From contig JAAEOP010001017.1 in NCBI GenBank assembly GCA_024223125.1, forward strand, positions 1 through 8,168: a DNA stretch of 8,168 nt. The letters are read 5' to 3'. How positions within the stretch are numbered: the stretch's first letter is position 1; every line of letters starts with the position of its first letter. The notes beneath the pieces are model-generated. The model ran no database searches. It had not been told where the DNA came from and saw nothing but the letters and a program-made list of their open reading frames with translations. The position numbers and the translations under genes are program-made. This DNA is from Chloroflexota bacterium. Its GTDB lineage: Bacteria > Chloroflexota > Anaerolineae > Promineifilales > Promineifilaceae. Shown here piece by piece: positions 1 to 5,659 of the stretch.

Positions 1-128
1 TACTATATGCTCTAAATAATAGCATAAACCCACATTATTCAACAACAAAATGGCTCGATATTTGCTGCCGGTGGCGCTTAACCTCCACTAACGAATTCAT
101 GAGCAAGTTTCATGTTTCAGATGGCGTA

Positions 129-137
129 TGCTATACT
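129..137 (+). promoter_or_regulatory. Candidate extended -10 promoter for the yceD gene
   Basis: TGCTATACT at 129-137 matches an extended -10 (TG-n-TATACT). TTCATG at 109-114, 17 bases upstream of the hexamer, is only a poor -35, as is usual for extended -10 promoters. Transcription would begin near 144, so an ATG at 99 would lie upstream of the RNA and the ATG at 171 is the likelier start. The frame is open from position 3 to 171, but its translation does not look like protein. Positions 1-98 contain no other gene that I can see, only a weak inverted repeat TATGCT (6-11)/AGCATA (21-26). The call is inference from consensus. Confidence 0.4.
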
Positions 138-170
138 CGCCCCTTAATTTTGATAAACGGGCGGGTTAAC

Positions 171-680
171 ATGATAAAACAACACCCTTCACGATTACGC
201 TTCAATTTTGGCTTCTTCTTAGAAGCGACTTTGGGTACAAGCCGCACTTACGAACTGGACTACCCGAACATTTACCTTGCTGAAGATGTGACCTTGCCTT
301 TGCTTAAAGGTAAATTCTTAGCTACCAGAACGGGCGAAGGTGTTTATTTAAGCGGACAACTACACACAGAACAAAAAATCAACTGCGTTCGCTGCTTAGA
401 AAAGGCTGCCGTTCCCATCATCATGCCGGTTGACGATCTGTTCTATTATCCGCCGCCGGCCCCCGAAGGGGAATACAACCTGGGTGAAGACGGCTACGTA
501 GACCTGGCCCCCTTAATACGCGAACTGGTTGTGTTGGGTATTCCCATTCAACCTATTTGTCAGGATGATTGTTTTGGGTTGTGTGTGGAATGCGGCCGTA
601 ACCTAAACAAAGGTGAATGTGGCTGCAACCGAGAACATATTGATCCCCGTCTGGCAATCTTGAGCGAATTTTTGGATTAA
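171..680 (+). CDS. yceD: DUF177 (YceD-family) protein with cysteine-rich C-terminus
   Basis: A 169-residue protein from the ATG at 171. This start puts the family's N-terminal R-F-N-x-G pattern at residues 10-14, where it belongs, and a candidate promoter lies just upstream. An in-frame ATG at 99 would add 24 residues that do not look like the family. The DUF177 signature is the paired cysteines C72/C75, then I-x-Q-P-I-C and the D-x-x-D-P-R-L tail. Six further cysteines (C130, C134, C138, C141, C150, C152) are spaced like a metal site; metal binding is inference. The family has been linked to ribosomal RNA and large-subunit maturation, usually upstream of rpmF. Here rpmF does not follow and the next gene is obgE, another large-subunit assembly factor. 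No strong Shine-Dalgarno is seen. The family assignment is fairly secure, the exact role is not. Confidence 0.82.
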   Translation: MIKQHPSRLRFNFGFFLEATLGTSRTYELDYPNIYLAEDVTLPLLKGKFLATRTGEGVYLSGQLHTEQKINCVRCLEKAAVPIIMPVDDLFYYPPPAPEGEYNLGEDGYVDLAPLIRELVVLGIPIQPICQDDCFGLCVECGRNLNKGECGCNREHIDPRLAILSEFLD

Positions 681-690
681 GCAAGCCTTC

Positions 691-722
691 AGGTGACAGT
701 TACTTAAAAGTGACTGTCATCT
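691..722. repeat. 32-base near-perfect palindrome after yceD
   Basis: Arms 691-705 and 708-722 are inverted copies of AAGTGACTGTCATCT with two differences, both of which become G-U wobbles in RNA. The central loop is A-rich. It lies 10 bases after the yceD stop and is not followed by a T-run, so it is not a standard intrinsic terminator. It could be a processing or 3'-end hairpin, a dispersed palindromic repeat, or a protein-binding site. A smaller inverted repeat CTAATC (729-734)/GATTAG (742-747) follows before obgE. Confidence 0.6.
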
Positions 723-771
723 CTAGGACTAATCGGTTACAGATTAGCTAACAAAGATAGAAAAAAACCAT

Positions 772-2031
772 ATGTTTTACGACAATGCAAAAATATATAC
801 CCGCAGCGGCAATGGGGGCGATGGCATGATTGGCTTTCGCCGCGAAAAATTTGTACCCTTTGGCGGCCCAGACGGAGGCGACGGCGGCCGTGGTGGAGAC
901 ATCATTTTTGTCGGCAACCGGCATCTCAACAGCTTGATTCGTTTTCACAAAAATGTGCATTATCGGGCTGAACATGGCAAAAATGGCAGCACAAAAAAAC
1001 GGAACGGTAAAAGTGGCAGTTCTCTGCGCATCAATGCGCCCATTGGCACAATGATTCGGAATGCCGAAACTGGCGCTCTGTTAGCCGATATTGTGGAAGA
1101 TGGTCAGGAAACAGTAATTCTACAAGGCGGGCGTGGTGGCCGCGGCAACATCCACTTTGCCAACAGCAGAAACCAAGCCCCCCGCATTGCTGAACGAGGC
1201 GAACCGGGTGCAGAACAATGGCTGGAACTAGAACTCAAACTCATTGCCGATGTGGGCGTCGTCGGCAAGCCAAACGCCGGAAAATCCACTTTGCTTTCCA
1301 TGGTAAGCGCCGCCAAACCTAAAATTGCCGATTATCCCTTTACCACCTTGCAGCCTAATTTAGGCGTCGTTTCGCTGACTGAGTATGAAACGATGGTGTT
1401 GGCTGACATTCCCGGTCTAATTGAAGGCGCGGCCGCTGGTATTGGTTTAGGTCACGATTTTTTACGACACATCGAAAGAACCCGAATTTTGATTCACTTA
1501 TTAGACGGCACGGCCAAAGAACCATTAGAAGATTGGGCTATGATCAACCAGGAATTGGCGCTGTATGACGCTAAATTGGAAATCCGGCCGCAGCTTGTGG
1601 TTTTGAATAAAATGGATTTGCCAGACACCATCGCCTGGGAACCTTTAATAGAAGAGGAGATCAACAAAGCTGGCTATTCGTTTTGTTCCATTTCGGCCGT
1701 AACTGGGCAAGGTGTGCGTGACATGCTGTTTAAGGTTAAGAAAATGTTGGACGAAGCCCCTGAACTAGAGCCAACAGCAACGGATATCATTGTCTTGAAA
1801 CCAGATGAGGATGAAGATTTCTGGATAACGCCGGAGGAAGATGGTTGGCGGATACACGGTAAACGGATTGAAAAAGTGGCCGCAATGACTTATTTTGAAT
1901 TTGACGCCACATTGATCCGCTTTCAACAAATTCTGGAAAGCATGGGTATCTCGGCCGCATTGACCGAAGCCGGTGTACAGGCAGGGGATACCGTTTATAT
2001 CGGGGATAGTGTGCTGGAATGGGGTGATTAG
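772..2031 (+). CDS. obgE: GTPase ObgE/CgtA, large ribosomal subunit assembly
   Basis: A 419-residue Obg-family GTPase of normal length. The N-terminal glycine-rich Obg fold spans about residues 1-157, with the family opening (F-x-D-x-A-x-I-Y) and repeated GG-x-GG-x-GG turns. The G domain follows: G1 GKPNAGKST at 165-173, G3 DIPG at 212-215, G4 NKMD at 279-282 and G5 SA at 308-309. The C-terminal OCT domain spans about 340-419 and ends in the G-D-T-V-Y-I-G pattern. By family knowledge it binds the 50S subunit during assembly and couples ribosome maturation to nucleotide and stress state. The ATG at 772 is fixed by the conserved first residues, although the upstream Shine-Dalgarno is weak. It lies 91 bases after yceD and 11 bases before nadD, suggesting co-transcription. 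All catalytic motifs are intact. Confidence 0.97.
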   Translation: MFYDNAKIYTRSGNGGDGMIGFRREKFVPFGGPDGGDGGRGGDIIFVGNRHLNSLIRFHKNVHYRAEHGKNGSTKKRNGKSGSSLRINAPIGTMIRNAETGALLADIVEDGQETVILQGGRGGRGNIHFANSRNQAPRIAERGEPGAEQWLELELKLIADVGVVGKPNAGKSTLLSMVSAAKPKIADYPFTTLQPNLGVVSLTEYETMVLADIPGLIEGAAAGIGLGHDFLRHIERTRILIHLLDGTAKEPLEDWAMINQELALYDAKLEIRPQLVVLNKMDLPDTIAWEPLIEEEINKAGYSFCSISAVTGQGVRDMLFKVKKMLDEAPELEPTATDIIVLKPDEDEDFWITPEEDGWRIHGKRIEKVAAMTYFEFDATLIRFQQILESMGISAALTEAGVQAGDTVYIGDSVLEWGD

Positions 2032-2042
2032 TAAGCAATCAG

Positions 2043-2642
2043 ATGAAACGAATTGGCTTACTGGGGGGCACATTTGATCCGCCCCATATCGGGCATTTAT
2101 GGTTGGCTCAAACCGCTTTTGAACAACTTCAATTGGATACGGTTCTTTTTTTGCCGGTGGGTTGTCCGCCCCATAAATTAAACCAACCCGTCTCGGCCGT
2201 TTCCCATCGCCTAGCAATGGTGCAATTAGCAATTGCCGCTAATCCTGCCTTTCAATTAGATACAACCGACCTGAAACGGCCGCCACCCCACACCACTGTC
2301 ACCCTCCTTCCCCACATTCACACAGCCTATCCCAAAACCAACTTGTGGCTTCTGGCTGGGTCAGATTCTCTACACGATTTGCCAGCCTGGGAAGAACCAC
2401 ACCGTCTCATTACCCAATGTCGTCTGGCAATCTTGCCTCGGCCAGGGGTAACAGTAAATTGGACAGAATTGGAAACGGCCGTTCCCAACATTAAAATGAC
2501 CGTAGACATGCTCACTGGTCCCACAGTCACTCTTTCCTCCACTACTGTTCGGCAGTGGGCAGCGTCGGGCAAATCAATACAATATCTGGTCAATACGGCC
2601 GTATGGCAATACATGCAAAAACATCAATTGTACGCACCCTGA
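2043..2642 (+). CDS. nadD: Nicotinate-nucleotide adenylyltransferase NadD
   Basis: A 199-residue protein of the usual length. It transfers AMP from ATP to nicotinic acid mononucleotide, giving deamido-NAD in cytoplasmic NAD synthesis. The nucleotidyltransferase signature GGTFDPPHIGH is at residues 8-18, including the H-x-G-H catalytic motif. The central G-S-D-S-L-x-x-L-x-x-W substrate-recognition segment is present, and the C-terminal SSTTVR motif (165-170, family form ISSTxIR) closes the active site. It begins 11 bases after obgE without a clear Shine-Dalgarno, so translation may depend on coupling. obgE-nadD adjacency is common in bacteria. The usual further partner rsfS is not present; a minus-strand gene converges 6 bases beyond the stop. 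No terminator is visible between the convergent genes. Confidence 0.95.
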   Translation: MKRIGLLGGTFDPPHIGHLWLAQTAFEQLQLDTVLFLPVGCPPHKLNQPVSAVSHRLAMVQLAIAANPAFQLDTTDLKRPPPHTTVTLLPHIHTAYPKTNLWLLAGSDSLHDLPAWEEPHRLITQCRLAILPRPGVTVNWTELETAVPNIKMTVDMLTGPTVTLSSTTVRQWAASGKSIQYLVNTAVWQYMQKHQLYAP

Positions 2643-2648
2643 CATGTC

Positions 2649-2840
2649 CTACTCGGCCGTTGACTCTCGTGGTAAATAACGACGCATCTGTTTAATCGAA
2701 ACCTTGATCAATTTGCGGCAGTTTACACACTCCAACCCATGATAAGATTGTTTTTTCTCTTGAGCATCGGCTACTGCTTCCTTCATATATTCCCGACTCA
2801 GCGTAAATGAGTGACCACAAAAATTACAACGAACATTCAT
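2649..2840 (-). CDS. Small zinc-ribbon-like protein, function unknown
   Basis: A 63-residue protein with two CxxC knuckles, C5-x-x-C8 followed by G-H and C38-x-x-C41 followed by R-K. They are separated by a charged, probably helical stretch (residues 15-34) and followed by a basic tail (about 42-58, K/R-rich). This is the layout of a small four-cysteine zinc ribbon, possibly nucleic-acid binding, but I do not recognise a named family. Reading on the minus strand, GGAG precedes the ATG by 8 bases, a good Shine-Dalgarno, and a candidate promoter lies at 2870-2897. The convergent position relative to nadD and divergent position relative to the his leader mean it is transcribed alone. It carries one CGGCCG copy in its last codons, as its neighbours do, which argues it is native coding DNA. 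Confidence 0.75.
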   Translation of the reverse strand: MNVRCNFCGHSFTLSREYMKEAVADAQEKKQSYHGLECVNCRKLIKVSIKQMRRYLPRESTAE

Positions 2841-2869
2841 ATTGCACTCTCCAGATTAGCGTTTGGAGC

Positions 2870-2897
2870 ATTGTAGCGTTTACCCACCAACGTGCAA
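2870..2897 (-). promoter_or_regulatory. Candidate promoter of the zinc-ribbon gene
   Basis: On the minus strand TTGCAC (2892-2897) and TACAAT (2870-2875) are separated by 16 bases. The -10 matches five of six consensus bases, the -35 only three. Transcription would start near 2863, leaving a 5' leader of roughly 23 bases with the GGAG Shine-Dalgarno. Inference from consensus only. Confidence 0.4.
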
Positions 2898-2914
2898 CTA
2901 CCACCTGTAGTTGC
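2894..2914. promoter_or_regulatory. Perfect 8+5+8 palindrome overlapping divergent promoters
   Basis: GCAACTAC (2894-2901) and GTAGTTGC (2907-2914) form a perfect inverted repeat around CACCT. It overlaps the candidate -35 of the leftward zinc-ribbon gene and the candidate -35 of the rightward his leader. That position suits an operator controlling both, but it could also be a chance hairpin. The palindrome is seen directly; the role is inference. Confidence 0.35.
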
Positions 2915-2938
2915 GAATTGGATGCTATGTGTTAAACT
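2911..2938 (+). promoter_or_regulatory. Weak candidate promoter for the his leader
   Basis: TTGCGA (2911-2916) and TAAACT (2933-2938) are 16 bases apart, each matching four of six consensus bases. A start 7-11 bases downstream would fall at about 2945-2949, next to the leader ATG at 2949, which would make the leader nearly leaderless and explain its missing Shine-Dalgarno. This is a weak match, offered because some promoter must precede the leader and the terminator. Confidence 0.25.
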
Positions 2939-2948
2939 TTTGTCTGTT

Positions 2949-3029
2949 ATGCAAAAATTGTTCACTTCAATCCCCAATTTTACCCAGCACAGTCATTATC
3001 ATCGGTGGCAAAATTGGCCCCTGGGTTGA
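2949..3029 (+). CDS. Putative histidine-rich leader peptide of the his operon
   Basis: A 26-codon open frame from ATG 2949 to TGA 3027-3029. It encodes His at positions 14, 16 and 18 (Q-H-S-H-Y-H-R-W, codons CAC, CAT, CAT at 2988-3002), with Trp at 20 and 23. An in-frame ATG at 2922 would give 35 codons. Neither start has a clear Shine-Dalgarno. The evidence for expression is context: the frame ends 38 bases before an intrinsic terminator, in front of hisG, and the RNA after the His codons can fold in mutually exclusive ways. In such systems the peptide has no function of its own; its translation senses charged tRNA-His. Three spaced His codons is a weaker run than the seven of the enterobacterial his leader. 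Confidence 0.6.
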   Translation: MQKLFTSIPNFTQHSHYHRWQNWPLG

Positions 3030-3099
3030 GGCAGTAGCTTTTTGCACCATTGTTTTTAGGTAACTAGAAACCCTCCTCAAACCTGGGGAGGGTTTTTTT
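2982..3099 (+). promoter_or_regulatory. Candidate his attenuator with alternative pairings
   Basis: Four segments can be drawn by eye. Segment 1, ACCCAG (2982-2987), directly precedes the His codons and is complementary to CTGGGT (3021-3026). Segment 2 (3018-3031) contains that CTGGGT and spans the leader stop codon. It pairs with segment 3 (3075-3088) at 12 of 14 positions without bulges; the mismatches are T3022/T3084 and G3025/A3081. Segment 3 covers part of both terminator arms, so 2:3 pairing excludes the terminator (3068-3095). A ribosome waiting at the His codons would cover segment 1 and leave 2 free (readthrough); one reaching the stop would cover segment 2 (termination). GGTG-G-CAAAA (3004-3013) can also pair with TTTTGCACC (3040-3048). 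No folding energies were computed. Confidence 0.6.
3068..3099 (+). terminator. Strong intrinsic terminator upstream of hisG
   Basis: AAACCCTCCTC (3068-3078) pairs with GGGGAGGGTTT (3085-3095) over 11 pairs with one G-U, around a six-base loop, followed by an unbroken T-run 3093-3099. It points rightward. No complete rightward gene ends upstream of it after nadD (more than 400 bases away), so its likely purpose is conditional termination ahead of hisG. On the minus strand the T-run is only three bases, so it is not bidirectional. Confidence 0.9.
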
Positions 3100-3104
3100 G
3101 TTGA

Positions 3105-3150
3105 GGATTGGGAGATTGGGCAATCTCTAATCTCTTAATCTCTAATCTCC
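3105..3150. repeat. GAGATT-unit repeat tract, both orientations
   Basis: GGATTGGGAGATTG (3105-3118) is followed by an inverted run of CAATCTC and TAATCTC units (3121-3150). GAGATTG/CAATCTC forms a small perfect hairpin at 3112-3127. Three more tracts of the same unit occur at 4199-4217, 5522-5543 and 5637-5657. It sits between the attenuator terminator and hisG, so it is in the his mRNA leader. Confidence 0.7.
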
Positions 3151-3193
3151 GAAAAGCACAGACTTATTTTACAACCTGATATGAGGAAACCTA

Positions 3194-4207
3194 ATGTCAA
3201 GAACCGATATTCGCATTGGCTTACCCAGCAAGGGAGCCTTGCAACAAGCAACGTTTAATTTTTTAGCCAACTGTGGGCTGAAGGTGTATCGGCCGAATCC
3301 ACGTCAATATGTGGCTGCTATTCCTGTTCTGCCAGCCTTATCGGTTATGTTTCAACGGCCGTCTGACATTGTAACTGGCGTCCGTGAAGGCAGTCTGGAT
3401 TTTGGTATTACTGGCTATGATGTGCTGGCCGAAAAAGGGTTTGACAACGGCCGCAAAATCCTGACCCTACACGATGCGTTAGGGTATGCACCATGCACCT
3501 TGAATCTAGCCGTGCCGGAAAAGCTGCCAGTACAAACGATGGCCGACTTGGTACAGTGGGCAGAGGAGTTGGCTGGAGACGGCCGTCCCCTCCGCATCGC
3601 CACCAAATTTCCGAAAGTCACCGGGGCTTTCCTGAATGAACATTATGTCCTTAACTACAAGCTTATAACTGTAGAAGGAACATTGGAAATTGCACCGGCC
3701 ATTGGTTTTGCCGACATTATTGCCGATTTGGTCTCGTCAGGGGTGACATTAAGGGATAATCATTTACGGCCGTTAAGCGACGGACAAATTCTCGCTTCCC
3801 AGGCGGTACTCATCGCCAACAAACACACTTTGCAGCAGCGGCCGCCAGTGTTGGCTGTAGCCCAGCAGATTCTAGAATACATCGAAGCCCATCTTCGGGC
3901 TGAAGGCTCCTATCTGGTGACGGCCAACATTCACGGCAATTCGCCAGAAGCCATCGCCACCCTCATGCGGCCGAAGCAGCATATCGCTGGACTACAAGGC
4001 CCCACCATCTCTCGCGTCATCACCCACAACGGTGATAGCTGGTACGCTATCAACATCATCGTGCCCAAAGCAGACCTGTTTACTGCCATCGCCGAACTAC
4101 GTTCCATCGGCGGCAGCGGCGTTATTGTGTCCCCCTGCACCTACATTTTTGAAGAAGAACCGGCGCGGTATAAGGCGATGTTGGTTGGGTTGGGGGTTGG
4201 AGATTAG
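3194..4207 (+). CDS. hisG: ATP phosphoribosyltransferase HisG, long form
   Basis: A 337-residue enzyme for the first committed step of histidine synthesis, joining ATP and PRPP to phosphoribosyl-ATP. The N-terminal I-x-x-P-S-K-G-x-L pattern and G-S-L-D-F-G-I-T-G-Y-D segment mark the catalytic domain. E-G-T-L-E (161-165) and the PRPP loop DLVSSGVTLRDN (178-189) are the conserved active-site strings. Residues from about 240 form the ACT-like regulatory domain of the long, hexameric, self-sufficient HisG, which is feedback-inhibited by histidine, so no HisZ partner is expected. GAGG (3183-3186) lies 7 bases before the ATG. The last residues (V-G-L-G-V-G-D) and stop TAG are encoded by the start of a GAGATT tract, suggesting the tail was reshaped by the repeat. 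Transcription probably passes the upstream attenuator. Confidence 0.95.
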   Translation: MSRTDIRIGLPSKGALQQATFNFLANCGLKVYRPNPRQYVAAIPVLPALSVMFQRPSDIVTGVREGSLDFGITGYDVLAEKGFDNGRKILTLHDALGYAPCTLNLAVPEKLPVQTMADLVQWAEELAGDGRPLRIATKFPKVTGAFLNEHYVLNYKLITVEGTLEIAPAIGFADIIADLVSSGVTLRDNHLRPLSDGQILASQAVLIANKHTLQQRPPVLAVAQQILEYIEAHLRAEGSYLVTANIHGNSPEAIATLMRPKQHIAGLQGPTISRVITHNGDSWYAINIIVPKADLFTAIAELRSIGGSGVIVSPCTYIFEEEPARYKAMLVGLGVGD

Positions 4208-4217
4208 GAGATTGGAG
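4199..4217 (+). repeat. GAGATT tract joining hisG stop to hisD start
   Basis: Three GGAG units, GGAGATTAGGAGATTGGAG, fill this tract. The first carries the hisG stop (TAG at 4205-4207) and the last GGAG abuts the hisD ATG at 4218. The middle GGAG (4207-4210) lies 7 bases from that ATG and is the better-placed Shine-Dalgarno. Confidence 0.65.
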
Positions 4218-5543
4218 ATGATCAATATTATTTCAGTTGAAGAGGCGCGACAAACGATTTTGCGGCGGGAGATGGCTTTGGAGCCGCAGGTTCCGCCGGC
4301 ATTACAGGCCAGTTTGGATGAGATATTTGGTAAGGGTGCTACACCAGATACGGCCGTAACCAGTATCCTCCAAGACATCCGCCAACAAGGCGATACCGCT
4401 TTGCGTGAGTGGACAGCCAAAATTGACCGGGTAGCGCTAGACAGTTTTGTAGTGGATAAAGAGGAGATTGAAACGGCCATCTCCCATATCCCCCCCGATT
4501 TAGCCGACGCGCTGCGTTTTGCGGCCGGCCGTATTCGCCAATTCCACAGCTACCAACCGCTGCCCAACTGGACAACTATCAAAATGGGCGGCATTTTAGG
4601 CCAACGCACAACCCCCATCCGGCGCGTAGGCGTTTACGTGCCCGGCGGCACCGCCCCCCTACCCTCCAGCTTGCTGATGAGCGTCATTCCGGCACAGGTA
4701 GCGGGGGTACCCGACATTGTCGTTGCTACCCCGCCAGGGCAAGATGGTAAGGTACCAGATGTTATTCTGGCTGCGGCCAGTATCGCCAACATTGACACCA
4801 TTTATACCCTCGGCGGAGCCATGGCCATCGGCGCACTGGCCTTTGGCACAACATCCATTTCCCGTGTAGATAAAATTGTGGGTCCCGGCAACCTGTTTGT
4901 CACCCTGGCTAAGAAGCAAGTGTACGGCATTGTGGGCATTGATGGTCTCTATGGGCCGACAGAAACGGTGGTGGTGGCAGATGAGACGGCTGACCCGGCC
5001 TGGGTTGCGGCCGATATGTGTGCCCAAGCCGAACATGACATCCTGGCGACAGCAATTTTAATGACGCCATCACGAAAGCTGGCAACGGCCGTGCAGCTTG
5101 AAATCGGCCGTCAAATAAAAGATCTCGGCCGCAGCGGGATCATCACCCTCTCACTGGCAAACCAGGGCGGCATCATCATCACAAAAGATATGACTGAAGC
5201 GTGTGTACTGGCGTCCGACTTTGCGGCCGAACACACCTGCATCGCCAGCGCCAATCCGCAAATATGGGCAGATAAAATAACCAACGCTGGTGGTATCTTC
5301 ATCGGCGAGCGCAGCTTTGAAGTTTTGGGTGACTACGTGGCCGGGCCAAGCCACACCATGCCCACCGGAGGCACAGCCCAGTTTGCCTCCCCGCTCAATG
5401 TCAGCGACTTTGTTAAAATTAGCAGCATCATCCAGCTTGATGATGTCACCTCAGATCAACTTAGCCCTATTGCCGCCCGTATTGCTCAGGCGGAGATGTT
5501 GGATGGTCATACGAGTGCGGCGATTAAGAGATTGAGAGATTAA
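4218..5543 (+). CDS. hisD: Histidinol dehydrogenase HisD
   Basis: A 441-residue enzyme that oxidises L-histidinol to L-histidine in two NAD-dependent steps. Zinc ligands expected from the family are all present: Q270 and H273 (in A-Q-A-E-H-D), D372 (G-D-Y-V-A-G-P-S-H) and H431 (D-G-H). The catalytic pair is E338-H339. The V-P-G-G-T-A-P-L-P-S-S and V-G-P-G-N segments of the nucleotide-binding region are intact. The usual P-E-H-L before the catalytic pair reads A-E-H-T here, a local divergence that keeps the catalytic residues. The ATG at 4218 is chosen because it follows a GGAG sequence and gives the family's normal N-terminus; the frame extends upstream only as overlap with hisG. The C-terminal K-R-L-R-D and stop lie inside a GAGATT tract. 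Confidence 0.96.
   Translation: MINIISVEEARQTILRREMALEPQVPPALQASLDEIFGKGATPDTAVTSILQDIRQQGDTALREWTAKIDRVALDSFVVDKEEIETAISHIPPDLADALRFAAGRIRQFHSYQPLPNWTTIKMGGILGQRTTPIRRVGVYVPGGTAPLPSSLLMSVIPAQVAGVPDIVVATPPGQDGKVPDVILAAASIANIDTIYTLGGAMAIGALAFGTTSISRVDKIVGPGNLFVTLAKKQVYGIVGIDGLYGPTETVVVADETADPAWVAADMCAQAEHDILATAILMTPSRKLATAVQLEIGRQIKDLGRSGIITLSLANQGGIIITKDMTEACVLASDFAAEHTCIASANPQIWADKITNAGGIFIGERSFEVLGDYVAGPSHTMPTGGTAQFASPLNVSDFVKISSIIQLDDVTSDQLSPIAARIAQAEMLDGHTSAAIKRLRD
5522..5543 (+). repeat. GAGATT tract encoding the hisD C-terminus
   Basis: GATTAAGAGATTGAGAG followed by ATTAA covers the last codons and TAA stop of hisD. Together with the tract at 5637-5657 it brackets the 92-base palindromic element, as if that element had landed inside a longer GAGATT run. 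Confidence 0.6.
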
Positions 5544-5634
5544 GGGCTTGTTCGTAAATAACTTTTGAGTTTCCAGATTGGTTCACTCTTTCGAGAGTGA
5601 ACCAATCTGGCCAAGTTAAAAACGAGCGTTCCCT
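5543..5634. repeat. 92-base imperfect palindromic element (MITE- or REP-like)
   Basis: The core is a perfect 17-base inverted repeat (5573-5589 with 5594-5610) around a TTCG loop. Outside it, further matched pairs occur in register: TAACTT (5559-5564)/AAGTTA (5613-5618), TCGT (5552-5555)/ACGA (5622-5625) and AGGG (5543-5546)/CCCT (5631-5634). The internal loops between the outer pairs are symmetric (3x3 and 5x5). No T-run follows either arm, so it is not a classical terminator. It has no coding capacity. The layout suggests a small non-autonomous mobile palindrome or an mRNA-stabilising hairpin between hisD and the downstream genes; mobility is inference. Confidence 0.6.
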
Positions 5635-5636
5635 AA

Positions 5637-5657
5637 GAGATTGGAGATTGGGAGATT
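5637..5657 (+). repeat. GAGATT tract supplying the Shine-Dalgarno of the GNAT gene
   Basis: Three GAGATT units separated by G or GG. The last unit provides GGAG (5651-5654), five bases before the ATG at 5660. Same unit as at 3105-3150, 4199-4217 and 5522-5543. Confidence 0.65.
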
Positions 5658-5659
5658 TT

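Noticed and set aside
99..170. ATG at 99 as the yceD start
   Set aside because: The extra 24 residues do not resemble the family, there is no Shine-Dalgarno, and an extended -10 promoter lies at 129-137 within the extension. It remains formally possible.
3004..3099. T-box riboswitch in front of hisG
   Set aside because: GGTGGCA at 3004-3010 followed later by a terminator recalls a T-box, but the conserved TGGNACC core does not continue (the next bases are AAATT), and I saw no stem I specifier arrangement. The His-codon leader explains the region better.
3105..3150. CRISPR or tandem-repeat array
   Set aside because: The units are only six to eight bases, irregular and without unique spacers. 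It is a short dispersed low-complexity repeat.
4032..4217. N-terminal extension of HisD to 4032
   Set aside because: The frame is open across the hisG end, but the family's N-terminus matches from 4218, which has a GGAG Shine-Dalgarno. The upstream part is only an overlap with hisG.
5573..5610. Intrinsic terminator after hisD
   Set aside because: The stem is perfect but no T-run follows on either strand, and the downstream genes have no other visible promoter.
5597..5659. GTG start at 5597 for the GNAT gene
   Set aside because: It lies inside the palindromic element and repeat tract, adds residues unlike a GNAT N-terminus, and lacks a Shine-Dalgarno. ATG 5660 has both.
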